Source: Pseudomonadota bacterium
Lineage (GTDB): Bacteria > Pseudomonadota > Alphaproteobacteria > Rhizobiales > Aestuariivirgaceae
Reading direction: 5' to 3'
NCBI GenBank assembly: GCA_016522385.1
Contig: JAEKFU010000323.1
Span: 1 to 12,466, forward strand
Length of the DNA: 12,466 nt
Below are positions 6,455 to 12,466 of the stretch, in pieces; position 1 is the first letter of the stretch, and every line of letters begins with the position of its first letter. Both the position numbers and the translations under genes were made by a program. The notes under the pieces were generated by a model. The model was given only the letters and a program-made list of their open reading frames with translations, ran no database searches and had not been told where the DNA came from.

Positions 6455-6871
6455 TCAATTGTCGAGCGACGGCAACTCCACCGTCACCTTCATGGCGGCA
6501 TACCACGCCGCCAGGTTTTTGATCTCATCGTCCTTGAGCTTCTCAGCGATGATCGTCATCTGACGGTGCCGGCGCTCGCCCTTGCGAAAGGCAATGAGTT
6601 GTTTTTCAATATAGATGGCGCTTTCGCCGGCCAGGTTCGGGGCTTCAGGATTGGTCGCAATGCCGTTCTTGCCATGGCAGACATTGCACATTCCGGCTTT
6701 TTTCTTGCCCGCCTTAATGTCCGCCGCACCCGCTTGCGGGCCGGTTAATGGCAATGCGATGATGAGGGCAGCAGCCAGCGCAGATGTGCGTCTGCTTGCA
6801 CATTTGCGCCGGCGCTGCGTGCATGCTGCGTGAGATGAGGGAGTCATATCAGTGCATGCAACTGTTTTCAC
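6455..6871 (-). CDS. Monohaem cytochrome c, partner of the sugar-type quinoprotein
   Basis: A class I cytochrome c of up to 138 residues. It has one haem site, C62-N-V-C65-H66 (numbered from the GTG), followed by the PNLAGES turn, and a probable axial M105 in RRHRQMTIIAEKL. A helix DDEIKNLAAWYAAM closes the fold. The N-terminus has a basic RRRK...RR stretch and then a hydrophobic signal segment ending near AGA-A (residue 49). The start is unsure: GTG at 6871 lies 6 bases after the dehydrogenase stop, with only a weak GAG ahead; ATG at 6847 gives a 130-residue product with a more usual signal peptide length. The tight spacing with the PQQ sugar/sorbosone-type dehydrogenase upstream suggests it takes that enzyme's electrons. 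Its fold resembles one half of the dihaem cytochrome at 4833-5420. Confidence 0.9.
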   Translation of the reverse strand: MKTVACTDMTPSSHAACTQRRRKCASRRTSALAAALIIALPLTGPQAGAADIKAGKKKAGMCNVCHGKNGIATNPEAPNLAGESAIYIEKQLIAFRKGERRHRQMTIIAEKLKDDEIKNLAAWYAAMKVTVELPSLDN

Positions 6872-6877
6872 GCAACT

Positions 6878-8128
6878 CTACTTCTCGTACCAGATCCGGT
6901 AGATCGCACCGGCAAGGTCATCCGAAACAAGCAAAGATCCATCGCGCAGCTGGGCGACGTCTACCGGGCGACCGAGATACTCCTCGTTTTCGTCGATCCA
7001 GCCTTCGGCGAATGGTGTGGTCTCACCAACGCTGCCATCTTCATTGACGCTGGTGAACATGACACGTGCACCGACCGGGGTGGTGCGGTTCCAGGAACCA
7101 TGCTGGGCCGAAAAAATGCCGCCGACATATTTCGACGGGAACATCTTGCCGGTGTAGAAGTGCATTCCCAGATCAGCCGCGTGGGCAATCATTTCGACGG
7201 CCGGATGAACGATTCCATCGGGCGGCGCATCGTCCTTGTACTCGTTGGTCCGCGTCGTCCCGCCGCCATACCAGGGGTGACCGAAATGCTGGCCGGCCTC
7301 GGTCTGACGGTTGAGTTCGCCGGGCGGGATGTCGTCACCCATGCCGTCAACCTGATTGTCTGTGAACCACAGCTCGCCATTGTTTGGATTGAAATCCATG
7401 CCAACGGAATTGCGTACGCCATAGGTGTAGACTTCCCGGCCTGAACCATCCGTGTTCACGCGGATTATGCCGCCAATGCCGGTGTCGCGGTACTTCTGGA
7501 GCTTTTCCTGCGGCGCCACGTTGAAGGGCTGGCCGAGCGAGATATAGAGTTTCTTGTCCGGACCGATGCGGCACACCCGGGCAGTATGGTTGTAGCTTTC
7601 CTCGTCGGCAGGGATCAGATCGCCCTGTTTGAGTACATTGAAGGCCGCTACGTCAGGGCTCTCATAGAAGAATTCGGCTGCCGGAAAGACCAGAACGCGG
7701 TTCTGCTCGGCGATGTATAGAAAGCCATCTTTTGAGAAGCAGGGTCCATTGGGGATGGCGAAGTCAATTGACGGGGCGAAATCCTTTACCTCGTCAGCCA
7801 CGCGATTCTTGTTCCGGTCAGTGACCGACCATACCTTTGTCTTGCGGGTGCCGACAAAAGTGACAATGCCTTGCGGGCCGACGGCCATGTGACGTGCATC
7901 GGGCACAACGGCATAAAGGCCGATCTTGAAGCCGGCCGGCAGCTTGATGTTTGCAAGATTCTTGCGTATGGCATCGGCGTTGGCACCGGTCTGTTCAATA
8001 AACTGGAAATCGGTCACACCAGTGGTCTGGAATTTGCCGAGCTTTTCCAGATTGTCGGCACTGGCTGGTCCGGTGATGGCCAATGCTGCCAGGGCGACCG
8101 ACGCGGACAGCAAACTTTTCAATGACAT
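6878..8128 (-). CDS. PQQ-dependent sugar/sorbosone-type dehydrogenase (soluble GDH fold)
   Basis: A 416-residue secreted six-bladed propeller of the glucose/sorbosone dehydrogenase family, unrelated in sequence to the alcohol dehydrogenase. Members typically oxidise aldose or sorbosone-like substrates with PQQ and calcium. The signal peptide ends at ASA-D (residue 24). Conserved sites are NHTARVCRIGPDKKLYISLG, where H181 matches the catalytic base of soluble glucose dehydrogenase, and YGVRNSVGMDF, where R239-N240 match PQQ-binding residues. ELWFTDNQVDGMGDDIPPGELN is a typical calcium/PQQ-side loop. The start at 8128 is fixed by GGGAGGA placed 8 bases upstream; the frame is open further to 8155, but without support. 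It is first in a three-gene operon with a cytochrome c and an ankyrin protein. Substrate is not determinable, and some family members have no known activity, so a sugar role is family-level only. Confidence 0.9.
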   Translation of the reverse strand: MSLKSLLSASVALAALAITGPASADNLEKLGKFQTTGVTDFQFIEQTGANADAIRKNLANIKLPAGFKIGLYAVVPDARHMAVGPQGIVTFVGTRKTKVWSVTDRNKNRVADEVKDFAPSIDFAIPNGPCFSKDGFLYIAEQNRVLVFPAAEFFYESPDVAAFNVLKQGDLIPADEESYNHTARVCRIGPDKKLYISLGQPFNVAPQEKLQKYRDTGIGGIIRVNTDGSGREVYTYGVRNSVGMDFNPNNGELWFTDNQVDGMGDDIPPGELNRQTEAGQHFGHPWYGGGTTRTNEYKDDAPPDGIVHPAVEMIAHAADLGMHFYTGKMFPSKYVGGIFSAQHGSWNRTTPVGARVMFTSVNEDGSVGETTPFAEGWIDENEEYLGRPVDVAQLRDGSLLVSDDLAGAIYRIWYEK

Positions 8129-8130
8129 AC

Positions 8131-8141
8131 TCTTTTCCTCC
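8131..8141 (-). promoter_or_regulatory. Ribosome binding site fixing the sugar-type dehydrogenase start
   Basis: On the minus strand GGGAGGAAAAG precedes the ATG at 8128 at optimal spacing. This argues against the upstream in-frame ATG at 8155. Confidence 0.75.
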
Positions 8142-8187
8142 CATTCCTCACTCAACTCACGTCACCAGACGCTTTTCTGCACTTCCT

Positions 8188-8193
8188 ATTATA
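8188..8193 (-). promoter_or_regulatory. Candidate -10 box for the minus-strand dehydrogenase operon
   Basis: A consensus TATAAT is read on the minus strand 60 bases upstream of the dehydrogenase start, inside the 162-base divergent region shared with pqqB. No convincing TTGACA-like -35 is found 16-18 bases further up, so the promoter is likely weak or activator-dependent. Confidence 0.35.
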
Positions 8194-8290
8194 CAGCAGG
8201 CTGTGGCAGAACTGGTGCTACAGGACTACTACTTTTGTCGTCCGGCCAGATGTCTGGGAATGACCGGGCGGCATTGGAGGAATGATTTAA

Positions 8291-9220
8291 ATGCTGCAGA
8301 TCGTCGTATTGGGCGCCGGCGCCGGTGGTGGCGTACCGCAATGGAATTGCAATTGCCGTGTCTGTGCTGAAGCGCGTAAAGGAACCGGATCGGTTGCGCC
8401 CCGGACGCAGTCATCAATCGCCGTCACTGCAGATGGTTCGAACTGGTGCGTGTTCAACTGCTCGCCCGACATTCGTCAGCAGATCTCAGACAACCCGGTC
8501 CTATGGCCCAACTCTGGAGCCCAACGGCACAGTCCAATCGGCAGCGTTGTGCTGACCAACGCGGATGTCGATCACATCGCCGGCCTGCTGGTATTGCGCG
8601 AAAAACAGGCGTTTGATCTTTTCGCAACGAAAACCGTAATGGACGTGCTCGCGGAGAACCCTATCTTCAATGTGCTGGACAGCGAATTCGTCAAGCGGCG
8701 CCCTATAAACATTGGCCAGGAGTGCCATGTCGGCAATGGTGTAGTCATTGAACCATTCCTGGTGCCCGGCAAAGTGGCGCTGTTCAATGAGGCACGCTTG
8801 TTGGCCGAACATGACACCTTGCACATCGGTGATGAAACCGAGGATACGATCGGGTTGAAGATCTCAAGTGCCGATGGCGGTGAGGCATTATTTTACATCC
8901 CTGGCTGTGCAGCGATGACCGACGGCCTCGCCGAGCGCCTGAAAGGTGCCTCGCTAGTGTTGTTCGATGGCACCGTGTGGCGAGACAATGAAATGGTCTC
9001 GCATGGGCTCGGCGTGAAGACCGGCAGCCGGATGGGTCATATGAGCATGTCCGGTAACGACGGATCGATGGCTGCGTTTTCTTCTCTGGACGTTGCCCGC
9101 AAGGTCTTCGTCCACATCAACAACAGCAACCATATCCTGATCGAAGGTTCGCCCGAGCGCGAACAGGCGAATTCCGCTGGCTGGGAGATTGCCTATGACG
9201 GAATGGAGATCGAACTCTAG
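8291..9220 (+). CDS. pqqB: PqqB, pyrroloquinoline quinone biosynthesis protein
   Basis: A 309-residue cytosolic protein of the metallo-beta-lactamase fold that takes part in PQQ synthesis; PqqB has been described as an iron-dependent hydroxylase acting on the tyrosine of the PqqA-derived Glu-Tyr intermediate. The N-terminus is diagnostic: LGAGAGGGVPQWNCNCRVC, with the structural metal cysteines C20, C22 and C25. The usual lactamase HxHxDH is modified to N90-A-D-V-D94-H95 (TNADVDHIAGLL), as is normal in PqqB. Other conserved blocks are LFDGTVWRDNEM, RMGHMSMSG and HINNSNHIL. GGAGG 10 bases upstream supports the start. It stands alone: no pqqA, pqqC, pqqD or pqqE is seen in the window, and the next gene downstream is convergent. 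It is divergent from the sugar-type dehydrogenase operon, linking cofactor synthesis with enzyme expression. Confidence 0.96.
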   Translation: MLQIVVLGAGAGGGVPQWNCNCRVCAEARKGTGSVAPRTQSSIAVTADGSNWCVFNCSPDIRQQISDNPVLWPNSGAQRHSPIGSVVLTNADVDHIAGLLVLREKQAFDLFATKTVMDVLAENPIFNVLDSEFVKRRPINIGQECHVGNGVVIEPFLVPGKVALFNEARLLAEHDTLHIGDETEDTIGLKISSADGGEALFYIPGCAAMTDGLAERLKGASLVLFDGTVWRDNEMVSHGLGVKTGSRMGHMSMSGNDGSMAAFSSLDVARKVFVHINNSNHILIEGSPEREQANSAGWEIAYDGMEIEL

Positions 9221-9373
9221 GGTCTGTTAGGACTGATTTACCCCCTCGCGCATGATTGTCAATTTAGTAGGCTATCCCGGATTTCGCGTGTGAGGAACGC
9301 GACAATCGTGACGCGACTCGTGTAGCTTTCGTGTCCCTCGATCCATCGTGGGGCGTCTAGTCATCCCCCAAGA
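9218..9373. other. Short convergent intergenic region after pqqB
   Basis: No gene is seen. It contains a small perfect stem, TCGCGT/ACGCGA (9284-9289 and 9297-9302, 7-base loop), without a T-run. It also contains TAGGGTCTGTTAG just after the pqqB stop, similar to TAGAGTCTGTCGGTTAG at window positions 5-21. The stem is a weak candidate terminator for pqqB or the convergent ABC operon. Confidence 0.3.
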
Positions 9374-11275
9374 TCAGTGCCTGGCCGCTCTTGCCTGTTC
9401 TTCGTCAACAAGAGCTTTTTCGTAGCCGTGCAGGATCTTCTGCGGCTTGGCTTCGGAGTCCTCAACCTCTTCAAGTGTCTGGTGACAGGCGATCTGGTGA
9501 CCCGGTGTATCCTCACGGATCGGCGGTGCCTCCCGATCGCAAACCCCGTCAATGGCCAGCGGGCAGCGATTGAAAAACGGGCAGCCAATATCGGTGATCT
9601 CGACACCCCGGGCGATACCGGCGGCCGCCTCGCGGGTCTGCATCGTGTCTTCCAGCCAGCCTATACGCATCTCAGGCACCGAAGTGATGAGGAGTCTCGT
9701 ATAGGGATGGAACGGCGGTGACAACACCTGGTCGACCGGTCCCTGTTCGACGACGCGACCTGCATACAGCACGACGATCTCATCGGCAAATGAGGAGACC
9801 GTCGACAGGTCGTGACTGATGAACACGAAAGAAACGCCGGTCTCGGCGCGCAAGCGTTCGAGTAGCTTAATAACGTTGGCGCCCACGATAGTGTCGAGCG
9901 CCGAGGTCACTTCATCACACAGCAACACCTCCGGTCCGGCGGCAAGGCCGCGCGCAAGATTGACGCGCTGCTTCTGGCCACCCGAGAGCTCGGCCGGGAA
10001 ACGGCCCTCGAATTCCGGCGGCAGTTCCACCATATTCATGATCTGCAGCACCTTCTCGCGCCGCTCACGGCCTTTTATGCCCTGATAAAAGGTCAGCGGG
10101 CGGCCAATAATGTCGCCAATGGTCTGGCGCGGATTGAGTGCCGTATCGGCCATCTGGAACACAAACTGAACCAGTTGCAGCTCATCGCGGGCGCGGTCAG
10201 CCAGAGCCGGCTTCAGCTCCTTGCCATCAAGCATCACCTGACCGTCGGCGGCCGGTAGGAGACCGGCCATCACGCGTGCCAGTGTGGATTTACCGCAACC
10301 CGATTCACCGATAACGCCGACCACATGGCCGCGCTCAACCGAGACATTGATATCGCGAAGCACAGTAACTGCCGGCTTGCCGTCCGCGCCCCGGCCATAG
10401 CCTGCCGTGACGCCTTTGACTTCGAGCGCCGGCATTTCGCGGGCGTGTTCGCCGGTGGCTGCATCGCCTTGCCCGGCAGCCGGAGTTGGACGCACGGCTG
10501 CCATCAGGCGCTTGGTGTAGCTGTGTTTCGGATGGTTGATGATCGTGTCGACCGGTCCCTGCTCCATCACTTCGCCGCTGTAAAGCACAACGATGTGGTC
10601 GGCGATCTGGGCAACAACGGCTAGGTCGTGGGTAACATAAATGGCTGCCGAGCCTTCTTCCTCAATAACCTTCTTGAAGGCCTTAAGGACTTCGATCTGG
10701 GTGGTGACATCGAGCGCCGTAGTCGGTTCATCGAGCACCAACAGGCTCGGTTTTTCTACCAGCGCCATGGCGGCCATCAGACGCTGCAGCTGACCGCCGG
10801 AAACCTGATGCGGATAGCGCCCGCCGATCCGGTCGGGATCAGGCAGTTCCAGTGCGTTGTAGAGTTCTTCGGCGCGCGCATTGGCGTCTTGTTGGGACAT
10901 GGCGCCATGAAGGACCGCGGACTCGGTCACTTGTTCGCCAATCTTGAGCGCCGGGTTGAAGGTCGCCGCCGCACTCTGGGCCAGATAGGCGACGTGCTCG
11001 CCGCGCTGCAGCCGCTTTTCGTCAGGATCAAGGGATATCATGTCTTTGCCGAGCAATCGCGCTTCACCGCCGGAGAAGTGCAGACCAGGCTTGGTATAGC
11101 CCAGCGAGGACAGAGATATCGTCGTCTTGCCGGAGCCTGATTCTCCGATCAATGCGACCACTTCACCCGGATTGACGTCGAAGCTGACACCCTTGACGAT
11201 TGGGATCGGCGGTGCGTCCCACGGCCTAGCTTCGATCTTGAGTTCACGACATTCGAATATCGGTTGTTTTGTCAT
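9374..11275 (-). CDS. Peptide-type ABC importer, fused double ATPase (DppD-DppF-like)
   Basis: A 633-residue cytoplasmic protein with two complete ABC ATPase domains in tandem, powering uptake through the two permeases encoded upstream. Domain 1: Walker A GESGSGKTT (44-52), signature VSGGQ (158-162), Walker B LLVLDEP (178-184). Domain 2: Walker A GESGCGKST (323-331), signature LSGGQ (430-434), Walker B LLCDEVTSALD. The C-terminal extension holds the oligopeptide-transporter cysteine set C565, C571, C579 and C597 (CPFFNRCP, GVC, IACH), typical of DppD/OppF-type subunits. The second Walker B has Val where Pro is usual (DEVTSALD instead of DEPTSALD), a common variation. The ATG overlaps the permease stop as TAATG. 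Separate subunits are about 330 residues each, so this is a natural fusion, frequent in alphaproteobacteria. The substrate may be a dipeptide, opine, nickel or other small solute. Confidence 0.95.
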   Translation of the reverse strand: MTKQPIFECRELKIEARPWDAPPIPIVKGVSFDVNPGEVVALIGESGSGKTTISLSSLGYTKPGLHFSGGEARLLGKDMISLDPDEKRLQRGEHVAYLAQSAAATFNPALKIGEQVTESAVLHGAMSQQDANARAEELYNALELPDPDRIGGRYPHQVSGGQLQRLMAAMALVEKPSLLVLDEPTTALDVTTQIEVLKAFKKVIEEEGSAAIYVTHDLAVVAQIADHIVVLYSGEVMEQGPVDTIINHPKHSYTKRLMAAVRPTPAAGQGDAATGEHAREMPALEVKGVTAGYGRGADGKPAVTVLRDINVSVERGHVVGVIGESGCGKSTLARVMAGLLPAADGQVMLDGKELKPALADRARDELQLVQFVFQMADTALNPRQTIGDIIGRPLTFYQGIKGRERREKVLQIMNMVELPPEFEGRFPAELSGGQKQRVNLARGLAAGPEVLLCDEVTSALDTIVGANVIKLLERLRAETGVSFVFISHDLSTVSSFADEIVVLYAGRVVEQGPVDQVLSPPFHPYTRLLITSVPEMRIGWLEDTMQTREAAAGIARGVEITDIGCPFFNRCPLAIDGVCDREAPPIREDTPGHQIACHQTLEEVEDSEAKPQKILHGYEKALVDEEQARAARH

Positions 11276-12216
11276 TAGACCATCTTCTTGGCAAGGCTGC
11301 CGCCAGCAGCAGCGGAGATATCATCAACAATCAGATTGATTGCGATTGTGAGCGTCGCAATGGCGACCGCCGGCGCAATCGATGCCACGGCTCCGCCGCT
11401 GAGGCCATTACCGAGCCCCTGCAGATTTTCGCGCACCATGCTGCCCCAGTCGGAAATCGGCGGCTGCACACCAAGGCCGAGAAAGCTCAAGCTTGAGATG
11501 AACAGGATCACAAAGACCAGGCGCAGGCCGAAATCCGTCGCCAGCGGCATTGCCGCGTTGGGCAGCACTTCTCGGGTGATGATCCACCAAAGACCTTCGC
11601 CACGGGCCCGGGCGGCCTCGACAAAGTCCTGGACCATGATGTCCTGGCCCAGCGCGCGGGCGATCCGGAACACGCTGGCGGCATAGACCAGTCCAGCAAG
11701 GGCAATCAGCAGCGGAATCGAGGATCCGAAAGCGGCGATGATGATCAGGCCAAGCATGATGTTCGGAAACGCCAGAATTGCATCGACGAGCCGGCTCAAG
11801 ACGGTATCCGTCATCTTGCCGGCAACGGCCGCTGCAATGCCCAGGGTAATCCCGACGAAATAAGCCAGCATCGTCGCAACGAACGAAATGCCGATGGTGG
11901 TCCGGGCACCCCAAACGATGCGGGACAGGATGTCGCGGCCGAGATAGTCGGTGCCGAGCCAGGTTTGCGAACTTGGCAACATGAAACTGGGATCATCGAT
12001 CGGGTTGCCGGCCAGATCATCTTCTATGAAGAAGGCCTCATGGTAGGGTGCGATCCATGGCCCAAAGAACGCCAGAAAGACCCAGAAAGCGACCACGGCA
12101 ACGGAAATCTTGCCGACCAGGGACAGCCGCAGTCGAGTCTTCGGCGGGGCATCCGGCAGTTCGTCGTATATATCGGGTGACGGGCCTTCGTCAGCAGTTG
12201 TTGTTTCATCACTCAT
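11275..12216 (-). CDS. Peptide-type ABC importer permease (DppC-like)
   Basis: A 313-residue inner-membrane permease of the DppC/OppC class. After an acidic cytoplasmic N-terminus (about 30 residues) comes a first membrane helix (KISVAVVAFWVFLAFFGPWIAP), then the periplasmic loop with WLGTDYLGRDILSRIVWGARTT, a signature of this class, and five further hydrophobic segments. The cytoplasmic ATPase-coupling EAA loop is EAARARGEGLWWIITREVLPNA. The start codon overlaps the upstream permease stop (ATGA), and its own stop overlaps the ATPase start (TAATG), so the three genes are translated as a unit. It pairs with the partial DppB-like permease to form the channel. Substrate cannot be told from the sequence, and the solute-binding protein is not in the window. 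Confidence 0.95.
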   Translation of the reverse strand: MSDETTTADEGPSPDIYDELPDAPPKTRLRLSLVGKISVAVVAFWVFLAFFGPWIAPYHEAFFIEDDLAGNPIDDPSFMLPSSQTWLGTDYLGRDILSRIVWGARTTIGISFVATMLAYFVGITLGIAAAVAGKMTDTVLSRLVDAILAFPNIMLGLIIIAAFGSSIPLLIALAGLVYAASVFRIARALGQDIMVQDFVEAARARGEGLWWIITREVLPNAAMPLATDFGLRLVFVILFISSLSFLGLGVQPPISDWGSMVRENLQGLGNGLSGGAVASIAPAVAIATLTIAINLIVDDISAAAGGSLAKKMV

Positions 12217-12466
12217 TTTGGATGCCTCAGGCGTGGGTTGGATAAGATCGAGGCGACGTCCGCGATCAGAATCAGAACGACGTAGGTGCTGCAGAAGATC
12301 ATGCCGCAGGCCTGGACCAGCGGAATGTCGCGGGTCTGAACGCCGTCGACCATCAGTTTGGCAAGCCCCGGATAGGCGAAGATCGTTTCAATAATCACGA
12401 CACCGCTGACCAGATAAGCCAGGTTCAGCGCTATGACGTTGACGATCGGCCCAATCGCATTGAGCA
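12213..12466 (-). CDS. Peptide-type ABC importer permease, 3' end only (DppB-like)
   Basis: The C-terminal 83 residues of a DppB/OppB-class permease run in from the right edge. Visible are NAIGPIVNVIALNLAYLVSG, the conserved VVIIETIFAYPGLAKLMVDGVQ block, the RDIPLVQA motif and a last membrane helix (CGMIFCSTYVVLILIADVASI), ending in NPRLRHPK. These are hallmark features of the family's last two transmembrane segments. The gene is cut by the window edge, so its start, the operon promoter and the binding-protein gene lie outside. The stop overlaps the DppC-like start codon. Confidence 0.93.
   Translation of the reverse strand, partial: LNAIGPIVNVIALNLAYLVSGVVIIETIFAYPGLAKLMVDGVQTRDIPLVQACGMIFCSTYVVLILIADVASILSNPRLRHPK

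Noticed and set aside
8129..8290. Possible pqqA peptide gene in front of pqqB
   Set aside because: I looked for a 20-30 codon frame with the conserved Glu-x3-Tyr pattern in the spacers before and after pqqB and found none with a ribosome binding site.
9353..9371. GGGG...CCCC stem as terminator of the ABC operon
   Set aside because: Only about five pairs form around a long loop, with no T-run on the relevant strand. It is too weak to call.

Overview
The window looks like a chromosomal segment of an alphaproteobacterium, most likely of the Hyphomicrobiales (Rhizobiales) type. This is an inference from the protein families, from the fused dipeptide-type ABC ATPase, and from a palindrome at 5417-5466 that resembles the AGAGCGTTTC-type intergenic palindromes I associate with that order. 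I see no tRNA, rRNA, CRISPR array or intact insertion sequence.

Most of the window (about 0.7-9.2 kb) is a PQQ-centred periplasmic oxidation locus made of several transcription units. On the minus strand, a seven-bladed YVTN beta-propeller protein (1864-2862) overlaps a substrate-binding-like protein (687-1874). Both match families defined by their association with PQQ-dependent catabolism. Divergent from them on the plus strand lie a type I PQQ alcohol dehydrogenase (3046-4755) and a dihaem cytochrome c (4833-5420), its likely electron acceptor. The dehydrogenase has an Asp two residues after the catalytic Asp, the hallmark of lanthanide-using enzymes. Converging on them is a second minus-strand operon: a soluble-type PQQ sugar/sorbosone dehydrogenase (6878-8128), a monohaem cytochrome c (6455-6871) and a secreted ankyrin-repeat protein (5469-6407). 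Divergent from that operon is pqqB (8291-9220), without other pqq genes in view.

The likely logic is that two different quinoprotein dehydrogenases oxidise alcohol or sugar-type substrates in the periplasm and pass electrons to their own c-type cytochromes. PqqB contributes to cofactor synthesis, and the propeller, binding and ankyrin proteins play accessory roles that are not understood. The ABC ATPase and permease that I recall accompanying the propeller/binding-protein pair elsewhere are not in this window.

The right end (9374-12466) is a separate peptide/nickel-type ABC importer on the minus strand: a partial DppB-like permease, a DppC-like permease and a double ATPase (DppD-DppF fusion), with start/stop codons overlapping. 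The left end (1-686) has no intact gene. It contains a decayed LysE/RhtB exporter fragment, suggesting a worn boundary. Regulatory-looking structures include an interrupted 41-nt dyad upstream of the alcohol dehydrogenase, a perfect 10-bp hairpin between the dehydrogenase and its cytochrome, and the 50-nt palindrome between the convergent operons.
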